Part shown: one piece after another, positions 14,223 through 21,550 of the stretch
How the letters are laid out: every line of letters starts with the position of its first letter
Position numbering within the stretch: position 1 is the first letter of the stretch
DNA from: CALVUJ01 sp045119835
GTDB lineage: Bacteria > Bacillota_I > Bacilli_A > RFN20 > DUOF01
NCBI GenBank assembly: GCA_045119835.1
Contig: JBGVED010000070.1
Location: forward strand, 1 to 22,085
DNA: 22,085 bases
Direction of reading: 5' to 3'
Program-made: the position numbers and the translations under genes
Notes under the pieces: model-generated
Seen by the model: only the letters and a program-made list of their open reading frames with translations
What the model was told of the DNA's origin: nothing
Database searches by the model: none

Positions 14223-16940
14223 TTACTCACTTCTTAATGCAACAACAGGATCTTTTTTAGCTGCCATTTTAGCCGGAACTAATCCAGATATAGAAGTTAA
14301 TAATGTGCTTATAATTACAATAATAATTGCATAACTTATTGGTAATATAGCAATTCGAGAAACGACTCCTGTTGTGCTAACTATAGTATTTGCTATTAGT
14401 GATAAAACATAAGTAATTCCTACACCAATAAGACCACTACTAGCACCGATCATTACAGCTTCAGCATTAAACAAATGAGAAACATCTTTTTTTCTACCGC
14501 CTAATGATCTAATAACACCTATTTCTTTAATTCTTTCAATTACAGAAACATAGATAATAATTGCTATCATTACTGTAGATACTACAAGCGATAATGAAGT
14601 AAAGGCAACAAGAGCAATGGTTACTATATCAATCATACTATTCATAATGTCAATAACTAAAGCAATTGCATCAGTATATTTTATTTCACTTCTATTTTCT
14701 TTAGTTAATGTTTCATTATTTATAACTATATCGTCATCACCATTCCATGCATCTAAGTAATCTGTAACTAAATGTTTTCTATCAAAATCTAAAGGATATA
14801 TTGAAATTTCACTAGGTATATCATTTCCTCCAACATTTCTTAATGATAAAGTATAAGTTTCAGGAATTTCCATTCCTTCAATACCCATTCCATTCATCAA
14901 AGAAGCCATCATATTACGTTCTCCAACATAACCAATTGCTGTTTTAGCAATTGTAGTTGCTTCATCATCGCTTTGATATGTGTAAGTATATGTTATTCCA
15001 ACTCTTGCAGGAATAACCATTTCCCCTTGCGTTATATTGAATAAACCACTTGTAATGCTGTCATTTTCTGGATTTATTTCTTGTAATCCTTTTATATAAT
15101 TAACAATTTTACTATTTGCACTATCTTCTAATATTTTATTTGTTAAAGCAGGTGTATAGTAGAAACCTGCATTTAAACTACCATAATTTAAATCTTTTTT
15201 AGGTTTTAATATAGCCGTAACCTTTAATTCAATTCCTGTATTCCAAGATGAATCTGCATCTGGATTATAAGTAAATGGATTAATTTGATACATTGGGTTA
15301 TTTGTAGGAGTTTGAGTATATACTGTATCATTTGGATACCACACAAATTTTTTATTCATTAGTTCCTCAAAACTAAATTTTTCTTTATCTAACGAAGGTT
15401 TATGAAGCTCTTGATTATCTACTGCTTTATAAACTAAATTTAAGAATTCTTCTTGAGTGTAATATCCTAATTGAGCTAATAAAATGTCATTTAACTCTTG
15501 GTCATCACTTAATACAATCATTATTTCATTATATTCACTAGCAACTTTACTTTTATCTTTATCACTTATGATATCGTATTGTGACAAAATATATTCTTCA
15601 TTATCTAAAGATTGCGAAAAAGAAGAACTAAGCGAGCCTATCATGCTTGAATAATCAGCGAATTCTGTTTCTTCTAAAAGTGAAGTATATATTTGAGTTA
15701 TTGCGCTAATTGATGTTAATTTTTCATCATGTCCTGCAAAATTCATCGTCGTATATAAGTTATTATTTAAATTTATCCCATAATCTTTACTCATTGCTAT
15801 ATAATATTCTGCTGGCATATTGTCAACATAGGCAACATACTTATCATCAATATTATTAGTTATTTGCATGTTCTTCATCGTTTCGCCAGATTCAACTAAA
15901 TACTTAACTAAAGAACTAACATTTACATATCCGTCTTCAATTGATTTTTTCACAGCTTCTTTTTTATCGCTCATTGACATTGAATTCATCATTGCTTCTA
16001 AATCTATAGTATTTTCAGATATTCTAATTGGATTTCCTGATAGCATATCATCTTGCATATCACTAATAAAAGTTTTAACTCCTGTTGATACTGCTAATAC
16101 CGCAGAAACTCCTATTATTCCTATTGAAGAAGCTATACAAACCATCAAAGTTCTTTTAAATTTACTTTTTAGATTTTTAAATGATAATTTAAAAGCTGTC
16201 CATAATGACATCTTAGCTTTTTCATTTAAAACTGGTGCCTCATTACTTTCTTTATTTTCAGAGGCATAAGGATTGCTATCTTCAACTACATTTCCATCTA
16301 AAAGTTTTACTGTTCTTGTTGCGTAAAGTTCAGCTAATTCAGGGTTATGAGTAACCATGATAATTAATCTCTCTTTTGCTATTTCTTTTAAAAGATTCAT
16401 TATTTGAACACTTGTTTTTGTATCTAAGGCTCCTGTTGGCTCATCTGCTAACAATATTTCAGGTTCGTTAATTAAAGCTCTTGCAATTGCAACTCTTTGA
16501 CATTGACCACCAGATAATTGATTTGGATGCTTATAATATTGATCACTTAATCCAACTTTATCTAAAGCTTCTTTAGCTCTTCTTACTCTTTCTTCTTTAC
16601 TAACTCCTGCAATAGTAAGAGCAAGTTCAACATTCCCTAATATTGTTTGATGAGGTATTAAGTTGTAACTTTGAAAAACAAAACCAATTCTATGGTTTCT
16701 GTATACATCCCAATCTCTATCTTTATATTCTTTAGTACTTCTACCATTTATAAACAAATTGCCACTAGTATATTTATCTAGTCCTCCAATAATATTTAAT
16801 AAGGTAGTCTTACCACATCCACTAGGTCCTAAAACAGCGACGAATTCATTTTTTCTAAATTCTATATTAATACCTTTTAAAGCGTGAACAGTTGTATCAG
16901 CAACCTTATAATCCTTTTTTATATTTTCAAGTCTTAACAT
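14223..16940 (-). CDS. Fused ABC ATPase-permease, MacB/FtsX-type exporter
   Basis: A single polypeptide joins an ABC ATPase and an FtsX-type permease. From ATG 16940 it has 905 residues. ATPase about 1-225 of the LolD/MacB class: Walker A GPSGCGKT 38-45, Q-loop FVFQSYN, signature LSGGQ 142-146, Walker B ILLADE 162-167, MVTH switch. Linker, then membrane segment 1 about 265-287; an outside domain of about 480 residues; then three membrane segments about 772-798, 826-848 and 866-886 with the FtsX motif ERIKEIGVIRSLGGRKKDV. MacB-like dimers work by mechanotransmission or export; the substrate is unknown. The frame extends to TTG 16949, but GGGGAGG touches that codon, so ATG 16940 is right. It begins 1 nt after the marR stop, so the repressor probably controls it. 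Confidence 0.88.
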   Translation of the reverse strand: MLRLENIKKDYKVADTTVHALKGINIEFRKNEFVAVLGPSGCGKTTLLNIIGGLDKYTSGNLFINGRSTKEYKDRDWDVYRNHRIGFVFQSYNLIPHQTILGNVELALTIAGVSKEERVRRAKEALDKVGLSDQYYKHPNQLSGGQCQRVAIARALINEPEILLADEPTGALDTKTSVQIMNLLKEIAKERLIIMVTHNPELAELYATRTVKLLDGNVVEDSNPYASENKESNEAPVLNEKAKMSLWTAFKLSFKNLKSKFKRTLMVCIASSIGIIGVSAVLAVSTGVKTFISDMQDDMLSGNPIRISENTIDLEAMMNSMSMSDKKEAVKKSIEDGYVNVSSLVKYLVESGETMKNMQITNNIDDKYVAYVDNMPAEYYIAMSKDYGINLNNNLYTTMNFAGHDEKLTSISAITQIYTSLLEETEFADYSSMIGSLSSSFSQSLDNEEYILSQYDIISDKDKSKVASEYNEIMIVLSDDQELNDILLAQLGYYTQEEFLNLVYKAVDNQELHKPSLDKEKFSFEELMNKKFVWYPNDTVYTQTPTNNPMYQINPFTYNPDADSSWNTGIELKVTAILKPKKDLNYGSLNAGFYYTPALTNKILEDSANSKIVNYIKGLQEINPENDSITSGLFNITQGEMVIPARVGITYTYTYQSDDEATTIAKTAIGYVGERNMMASLMNGMGIEGMEIPETYTLSLRNVGGNDIPSEISIYPLDFDRKHLVTDYLDAWNGDDDIVINNETLTKENRSEIKYTDAIALVIDIMNSMIDIVTIALVAFTSLSLVVSTVMIAIIIYVSVIERIKEIGVIRSLGGRKKDVSHLFNAEAVMIGASSGLIGVGITYVLSLIANTIVSTTGVVSRIAILPISYAIIIVIISTLLTSISGLVPAKMAAKKDPVVALRSE

Positions 16941-16941
16941 T

Positions 16942-17397
16942 TTATGCAACCTCCCCTAAATTTTTAATAATATCACTTAATTTTTCTAACAATCTTGATA
17001 AGTCTTTACTATCTTTTTCTCCCATGCTTTCAATTACTTTGTTTACGATTTCACTATATTTTTTTTGATTGTCTTCGTAGCCTACTTTGGCTTCTTCTGT
17101 TAATGTAATGTAATTTATTTTTTTATCAAATATATTTATTTTTCTTTTAACAAGGGATTTTTTTTCTAGCTTTGCTATTAACTGTGATGCAGCAGATTTA
17201 GTCATTTTTAAAATTGTAGATAATTCAGTAATGTTTATCTTCTTACCTTCTTCTTCACTTTCATAAACAACTTTTAAGACACTTAATTCACTGCAACTAA
17301 TATCATGTTTTTCATATAAATTATTTTCAAAAAAATTTACTATATTTTTAGTTAGATTTTTAAAAGAATCAACCATCTGAAGATCTTTTGTTTCCAT
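16942..17397 (-). CDS. MarR-family transcriptional repressor
   Basis: Winged-helix dimer of the MarR family, 151 residues from ATG 17397. Visible: helix-turn-helix ITELSTILKMTKSAASQLIAKLEKKSLVKRK and the wing (INIFDKKINYITLTEEAK), with N- and C-terminal helices for dimerisation. The open frame runs further to 17457, but the extra part covers the -35 box and operator, and AAAGGAGG is spaced 7 nt from ATG 17397 and only 1 nt from the ATG just before it, so 17397 is the start. It is the first gene of an operon with the ABC transporter, and its promoter carries a perfect dyad right at the start site, which predicts autorepression released by a ligand, perhaps the transporter's substrate. Confidence 0.92.
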   Translation of the reverse strand: METKDLQMVDSFKNLTKNIVNFFENNLYEKHDISCSELSVLKVVYESEEEGKKINITELSTILKMTKSAASQLIAKLEKKSLVKRKINIFDKKINYITLTEEAKVGYEDNQKKYSEIVNKVIESMGEKDSKDLSRLLEKLSDIIKNLGEVA

Positions 17398-17411
17398 GGC
17401 CATCCCTCCTT

Positions 17412-17429
17412 TTGTTAAGCACTTAACAA
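17412..17429. promoter_or_regulatory. Probable MarR operator
   Basis: Perfect inverted repeat TTGTTAAG-CA-CTTAACAA between the -10 box and the Shine-Dalgarno of marR. Its size (18 bp, 8-bp arms) and position over the predicted transcription start fit a MarR-family site. Confidence 0.7.
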
Positions 17430-17457
17430 TAATACTATTACTATCTGCATATGTCAA
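17429..17457 (-). promoter_or_regulatory. Promoter of the marR-ABC operon
   Basis: Minus strand consensus TTGACA (17452-17457), 17-bp spacer, TATTAT (17429-17434). The operator abuts and overlaps the -10 by one base. Confidence 0.75.
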
Positions 17458-17483
17458 CTAATTACACCATTATATATATTAAA

Positions 17484-17506
17484 AAAGGTAACTAATAATT
17501 ACCTTT
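17484..17506 (-). terminator. Intrinsic terminator after the LRR/coiled-coil pair
   Basis: AAAGGTAA (17484-17491) / TTACCTTT (17499-17506), 8-bp perfect stem. Followed on the minus strand by TTTAATAT. The stop codon of the coiled-coil gene (17505-17507) overlaps the first arm. Confidence 0.75.
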
Positions 17507-17720
17507 AATTTTCTTCTTTTAGTTTTTTACTTCTTTCTTTTAGTGTTTTAATATTACTAGAAACTATTTTATATTCTCCTAGTAAACTTTTCATTGTTTC
17601 TAAATCATTTTCCTCTTGCGCTTTTTTTAGCTTATTTTCCAGTTCATTAAATATCAAAATATTTTTATCTAATTCATCCGCTATCAAATAAAATTCTTTT
17701 AATAATTTTTTATCCGCCAT
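17505..17720 (-). CDS. Small coiled-coil protein paired with the LRR protein
   Basis: Not recognised. 71 residues, almost wholly helical and charged, with heptad-like Leu/Ile spacing (LKEFYLIADELDKNILIFNELENKL, LKTLKERSKKLKEEN) and a Gly at about 48 that splits two helices. This is the build of a short helical hairpin that would bind a partner or dimerise. No membrane segment or signal. The ATG lies 11 nt inside the end of the LRR gene, with AAGGGG upstream in that gene, so its translation depends on its neighbour's and the two products are likely made together. A terminator follows at once. Confidence 0.75.
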   Translation of the reverse strand: MADKKLLKEFYLIADELDKNILIFNELENKLKKAQEENDLETMKSLLGEYKIVSSNIKTLKERSKKLKEEN

Positions 17721-19725
17721 GTTTAATCGCCCCTTTTTTTAAATTCTCACTTTTCCATAAAATAACTTGATTATTTTGCCAATCACCATCATGTCCACCA
17801 TAAAATGAAAAATTAATTCCTCTTAGTAGTTCTTTAGATATTTTGTGTTTTTGTTTTAATAATTCTACTTCTAAATCGTTTAAGTTCATTCCGACATTAA
17901 CTTGTCTTATGGTATTTTCTTTGTTTTTTTGGTTATATTTAAATACAAAATTTTCAATAGCTTCCATATACTTTTTATATATCAAATTTTTGCTACTTTT
18001 GTCCATAAAGCGATCATTAATTTCTACATTATTGAACAAGCAATATCCTTGTTTCCTATTTACATACATTGTACTTTTAGCTATTATACTTCCCTTATTA
18101 TCTCTAATAATTAAATTTTGACAATCAGGATGTAATACGCTTGCTATTACAATTCCATCCCCTATACCTTCAATGTGAGAACAACATGAACAATATTTTC
18201 CCAAAACAAAATTAACAGGATCATATTTAGACAAAAATTCATATGTAAATTTGGAATTGGCTATATCATTTAAATTATCTATTGTTTCCTTAATATTTTC
18301 AGCCATTTCTTCTCTTATTTCTTTTAATTCTTCTCCTAATATATGATCTTCAATCAAATTTTGCTCTTTCATTTTCAAATATTGATTTCTTACATCGGCA
18401 GCTATATCAAAAGAACTTTGCTTTCTAGTATATTTAGATAATTCTTCTGCTATATCTGCGGTTTCTTTATTTACATTATCAAATTTAACTTTGGTTAAAC
18501 ACTCAATACACATATCTACTGTAACTTTGCGATAATGCTGATTTCCTCGATTACTTCTCCCAAATTCTTTTATTTGATAAAAATTATTATAAATCTTAGC
18601 CATTTTACCTTTTTCTTTTTTTTCTAATTTAAGTAGTTTTTCAAAGTTTTCCTTATTCATTAAAAATTCTGCCCATTCTTTATTAAATTCACTATTATTT
18701 AGATTTTGAAAAATATCATTTATTTTACTAAATTTGAAATATTCTCTATCTATTGCATAAAATAAAAACTCACAAGCTTTTTGCCTTTCTCTTTGATTAG
18801 AGGAAAAAGCCCCTAAAGTTTTAGCTACTTTGTAAAAAGCATAAAAATTTTTATCCTTTTCCTTTCTTATATTAATATTCTTTTTCATTAATCTTCTTGT
18901 TAAATTCTCGAATTCTTTATAATCATTTATTTTATTTTTTATAGATTCTATTTCACTACTATCATTTGAATAATTTATAATTTTACTTAAAACAATTTTT
19001 AAAAATTCATGCTTTTTTATTATATTAAAGTCTAAAAATAAAGCTGTATATACAGCCGTTTGATTTGAACACTGCATTATTTCTTTATACTTTTGATAAT
19101 CAATTTTTTTAAATCCATAAATTGTTTGATTTTCATTAGAAATCAAAATTTCATCGTTTTCATTGACGTAAAAATTTTCTTGTTCTTCAAAAAAGTGCCA
19201 TAATTCTATTTCTTTTAAGGTTTCTCTGTTTTTTATAATTAATTTTTCCATTTTATTGACATCAGTAAATGCAAAATCACGTATTGTTTTTAATGTTTTT
19301 GGTAAAGATAAATTTTTTAATTTAAAGCAATTATCAAAAGTATATGGATTCAAAACTTCTATGGGGCCTAGTATTTCTAAATTTTCTAAATTAACGCAAT
19401 TACTAAAACAATATTCATCTATTTTTTCTACTGAAGGCGGTATTATCAAACTTTTTAAACTTTTACATTCATAAAATGCTGATCTTTTTATATGTCTTAT
19501 GGAAGAGGGCAAATTTATTTGTTCTAAATTAGTGCACTCTTGAAAAGCATATTCTCCTATTGTTTCTACTGAAGGTGGTATTATTATTTCCTTTATTCTT
19601 CTAAGCGCAAAAAAAGCAGCATCGCCAATCTCTTTAACTTCTGATGGCACTTCAATAACTTTATCTCTAAATCTAACTTTTTTTACCTTTTTTAAGACAC
19701 CATTTTTATCTATAACAAATTCCAT
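17710..19725 (-). CDS. Cytoplasmic BspA-type leucine-rich-repeat protein with novel C-terminal domain
   Basis: Function unknown. 671 residues, no signal peptide and no membrane segment. Residues about 23-160 hold six LRR_5 (BspA/Treponema-type) repeats of about 23 residues with the pattern IxxPxSVxxIGxxAFxxCxxL. A helical, charged middle (about 205-495) follows. The C-terminal domain (about 498-660) opens with YDPVNFVLGKYCSCCSHIEG (C512, C514, C515, H517), then a beta-rich stretch LIIRDNKGSIIAKSTMYVNR (538-557) and ends with YGGHDGDWQ (642-650). The Cys/His cluster could bind metal, and the RDxxGxIIAKxTxYV run has the look of a GNAT-like sheet, but I cannot name the family. LRR_5 proteins are usually surface-exposed; the absence of any export signal is odd. 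It has an extended -10 promoter and overlaps the coiled-coil gene. Confidence 0.85.
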   Translation of the reverse strand: MEFVIDKNGVLKKVKKVRFRDKVIEVPSEVKEIGDAAFFALRRIKEIIIPPSVETIGEYAFQECTNLEQINLPSSIRHIKRSAFYECKSLKSLIIPPSVEKIDEYCFSNCVNLENLEILGPIEVLNPYTFDNCFKLKNLSLPKTLKTIRDFAFTDVNKMEKLIIKNRETLKEIELWHFFEEQENFYVNENDEILISNENQTIYGFKKIDYQKYKEIMQCSNQTAVYTALFLDFNIIKKHEFLKIVLSKIINYSNDSSEIESIKNKINDYKEFENLTRRLMKKNINIRKEKDKNFYAFYKVAKTLGAFSSNQRERQKACEFLFYAIDREYFKFSKINDIFQNLNNSEFNKEWAEFLMNKENFEKLLKLEKKEKGKMAKIYNNFYQIKEFGRSNRGNQHYRKVTVDMCIECLTKVKFDNVNKETADIAEELSKYTRKQSSFDIAADVRNQYLKMKEQNLIEDHILGEELKEIREEMAENIKETIDNLNDIANSKFTYEFLSKYDPVNFVLGKYCSCCSHIEGIGDGIVIASVLHPDCQNLIIRDNKGSIIAKSTMYVNRKQGYCLFNNVEINDRFMDKSSKNLIYKKYMEAIENFVFKYNQKNKENTIRQVNVGMNLNDLEVELLKQKHKISKELLRGINFSFYGGHDGDWQNNQVILWKSENLKKGAIKHGG

Positions 19726-19747
19726 AAACTACCTTCCTTGCTCTTAA

Positions 19748-19776
19748 ATTATAGCACCTATATATTCTAATTTAAA
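19748..19776 (-). promoter_or_regulatory. Extended -10 promoter of the LRR gene
   Basis: Minus strand TGCTATAAT: perfect TATAAT (19748-19753) with an upstream TGn, and TTTAAA (19771-19776) as -35 at 17 bp. The start codon is 22 bases below. No intrinsic terminator is visible after the ABC-F stop at 19808, so some transcripts may also come from there. Confidence 0.6.
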
Positions 19777-19807
19777 GAACAATTTTTTATTAAAAGAATA
19801 TCCTAAA

Positions 19808-21355
19808 TCAAAATATTTCTTTTAAATTTTCTTTATTTAATTCATACACTTTATTACACACTTCATCTATATACTTACGATCGTGAGAAACGCTTATTAT
19901 GCAACCTTTATAATTTTTTAAAATATTTCTAATAATTGGATTTGATAATGGTGACAAGTTTCTTGTAGGTTCATCTAAAATTAATATTTCATTTTTATCT
20001 AAAATATTTTTTATTAATATTAATTTTGCTTTTTGCCCTCCACTTAAATTTTCTATTTTATCATTCATTTCTTCTTCCTTAAACTTATTACTTCCTAAAA
20101 ACGTTAATGCTTTTGTTCTCTCTTCTTTATCTAAAGAAGGACAAACATAATCGATAACTTTTTTACTGTTTTCTAAGATATCATCATAATTTTGAGGCAT
20201 ATATCCTACTTTATATTCACTATCTTTTAATTCTTCATATATTTGCTTTAAAAGGGTAGTCTTACCAGATCCATTTTTACCAATTAAAACTAAATGTTCT
20301 TCTGCTTTTATCGTAATTTTTGCCTCTTTTGATAAAATTCTTTCATTTATTTTTAACGGCGAAATAACTTTATTGTATATTATCTTATTTTTAGGCAAAA
20401 AAACATCATAATCGAAAAACATGTTTATTGCTTCTTCCTTATCTACTTTTTTAGTTAAATTTTCTTTTTCTTTCTCTAACATCTTTCCTTGCGCCTTAAC
20501 GCTGTGCATTTTCTTTTTTAGTAAATACCCTCCATGAGGATCTTGTCTACTGATTGTTGATTGTTCATGATCAACTCGTTGATATATTTTTCTCCATTTA
20601 TCTATTTTTTCATCAAATTGTTTTTTTTCTTTATTAGCAATTTGGTTCTGTCTATTAATAAGAAGTTCTCTGTTTTCTATATAGTCTTTATAATTCATTT
20701 TACAAATTGTATGTTTAGCAATACTTTTTTTATTTATTTGCTCAATATGTATAATGTGAGTTGAAGTATTTTCTAATAAAGTTTCATCATGACTTATAAA
20801 AACAATTGCTTTATTTGATTCTTTTATAAAATCTTCTAACCATATAAGTGTTTCTATGTCCAAATCATTACTTGGTTCATCTAGTAGTAAAATATCAGGG
20901 TCTTCTAATAATATTTTTGCAAGTTGCAGTTTTACTTTTTCTCCTCCTGATAAATTTTTAATGAGATTAGAAGTTTCTAATAATGATTTATCAATACTTA
21001 GTTTTGAAAATATACCATAAACTTTCTCAATATCGTTATATAAAGAATAATCTATTTCTCCAGTTACTTTATCTTTTAAGAAATAATTTATTATTTCCTC
21101 ATTTTGTAAATCTTCATTAATTATTTGTTCTAAATAACCTATTTTATAATTATTTAAATTTATATTACCTTTTATATTGCAATAGTCTTCTATTAATTCT
21201 TTATTATAAATTGCTTTTAGTAAAGTACTCTTACCATTACCCTCTTCTCCAATAATGGCTACTTTATCACCTTTATGCAATATAAAATTGAAATTATCTA
21301 TTAATACTCTATTATCTTTTTTCTTCGTTATTTTTAAATTATTTATTTCCATCAT
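19808..21355 (-). CDS. ABC-F family ATPase, probable antibiotic-resistance ribosome protection type
   Basis: Soluble twin-ATPase of the ABC-F family, which acts on ribosomes rather than in transport. 515 residues without membrane segments. ATPase 1: Walker A GEEGNGKS 36-43, signature LSGGE 135-139, Walker B with E160. Linker with arm about 225-315: basic, with the distinctive HEQSTISRQDPHGG (263-276) and LLKKKMHSVKA (278-288). ATPase 2: Walker A GKNGSGKT 359-366, signature LSGGQ 437-441, Walker B with E462 followed by PTRNLSPLSNP. Both catalytic glutamates are present. Which ABC-F subgroup it belongs to I cannot settle, but the upstream leader peptide and hairpins are typical of resistance ABC-Fs induced by ribosome-targeting drugs. 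The stop is TGA. The start ATG is doubled (MM); its SD lies in a hairpin. Confidence 0.88.
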   Translation of the reverse strand: MMEINNLKITKKKDNRVLIDNFNFILHKGDKVAIIGEEGNGKSTLLKAIYNKELIEDYCNIKGNINLNNYKIGYLEQIINEDLQNEEIINYFLKDKVTGEIDYSLYNDIEKVYGIFSKLSIDKSLLETSNLIKNLSGGEKVKLQLAKILLEDPDILLLDEPSNDLDIETLIWLEDFIKESNKAIVFISHDETLLENTSTHIIHIEQINKKSIAKHTICKMNYKDYIENRELLINRQNQIANKEKKQFDEKIDKWRKIYQRVDHEQSTISRQDPHGGYLLKKKMHSVKAQGKMLEKEKENLTKKVDKEEAINMFFDYDVFLPKNKIIYNKVISPLKINERILSKEAKITIKAEEHLVLIGKNGSGKTTLLKQIYEELKDSEYKVGYMPQNYDDILENSKKVIDYVCPSLDKEERTKALTFLGSNKFKEEEMNDKIENLSGGQKAKLILIKNILDKNEILILDEPTRNLSPLSNPIIRNILKNYKGCIISVSHDRKYIDEVCNKVYELNKENLKEIF

Positions 21356-21366
21356 AAAAACATCAT

Positions 21367-21390
21367 CCTTTCTATAAAAATTTAGAAAGG
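21367..21390 (-). promoter_or_regulatory. Hairpin sequestering the ABC-F ribosome binding site
   Basis: Minus strand CCTTTCTA (21390-21383) pairs perfectly with TAGAAAGG (21374-21367), with an 8-nt loop. The 3' arm is the Shine-Dalgarno of the ABC-F gene, 11 nt from its ATG. Folding would block initiation. Confidence 0.65.
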
Positions 21391-21434
21391 TTAAAAATAC
21401 ATATTAGAATAATATATATTTATTAGACTAAAAT

Positions 21435-21482
21435 TATTTCTAACCTAAGTGTAGAAATAGTTTTGTCTTAAGCTATTTCTAC
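21435..21482 (-). promoter_or_regulatory. Competing hairpins in the ABC-F leader (attenuator)
   Basis: Three segments in minus-strand order: S1 GTAGAAATAG (21482-21473), S2 CTATTTCTAC (21460-21451) and S3 TAGAAATA (21442-21435). S2 can pair with S1 (10 bp, perfect) or with S3 (8 bp, perfect) but not both. S1 begins on the last base of the leader peptide's stop codon, so a ribosome on that peptide decides which forms. S3 is followed by ATTTTAG, a weak U run, so S2:S3 may be a terminator or a pause. Confidence 0.65.
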
Positions 21483-21508
21483 TAGTACAAATTCACTTCC
21501 TTGCTCAT
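21482..21508 (-). CDS. Leader peptide of the ABC-F gene, 8 codons (MSKEVNLY)
   Basis: A tiny frame ATG AGC AAG GAA GTG AAT TTG TAC TAG with a strong Shine-Dalgarno (AGGAG at 21519-21523, 10 nt upstream). It lies in the 5' leader of the ABC-F gene and its stop codon touches the first attenuator segment. Its role would be to let ribosomes sense an inhibitor by stalling, not to make a working peptide. Inferred from layout; not matched to any named leader. Confidence 0.6.
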   Translation of the reverse strand: MSKEVNLY

Positions 21509-21544
21509 ATTTAAATCACTCCTTTTTTATAGTCTATCACACAA

Positions 21545-21550
21545 ATTATA
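21545..21550 (-). promoter_or_regulatory. Probable -10 box of the ABC-F leader transcript
   Basis: Perfect TATAAT on the minus strand, overlapping the stop codon of the upstream exonuclease gene. It gives a leader of about 30 nt before the MSKEVNLY start. No convincing -35 is visible. Confidence 0.35.

Noticed and set aside
15868..16269. 133-codon plus-strand open frame inside the ABC transporter gene
   Set aside because: Antisense shadow of a well-supported gene; no SD and a composition expected from the opposite strand.
17398..17457. Extended MarR reading frame from 17457
   Set aside because: It would place coding sequence over the consensus promoter and operator; the SD is spaced correctly only for ATG 17397.
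17843..18121. Two overlapping plus-strand hydrophobic frames inside the LRR gene
   Set aside because: Antisense of Lys/Asn-rich coding sequence yields Phe/Leu/Ile-rich products by chance; no start signals.
21361..21366. Mini-frame ATG ATG TTT TTA TGA just before the ABC-F start
   Set aside because: It lies 0-3 nt from the SD core, too close for initiation; its overlap with the ABC-F ATG is likely chance in an A/T-rich leader.
21433..21482. Stretches such as TTTCTAACCTAAGTGTAGAAA and CTATTTCTACTAGTAC resemble pieces of a Cas12a repeat
   Set aside because: The stem spacing and flanks do not fit the repeat, and the segments are fully explained as the S1-S3 arms of the ABC-F leader.
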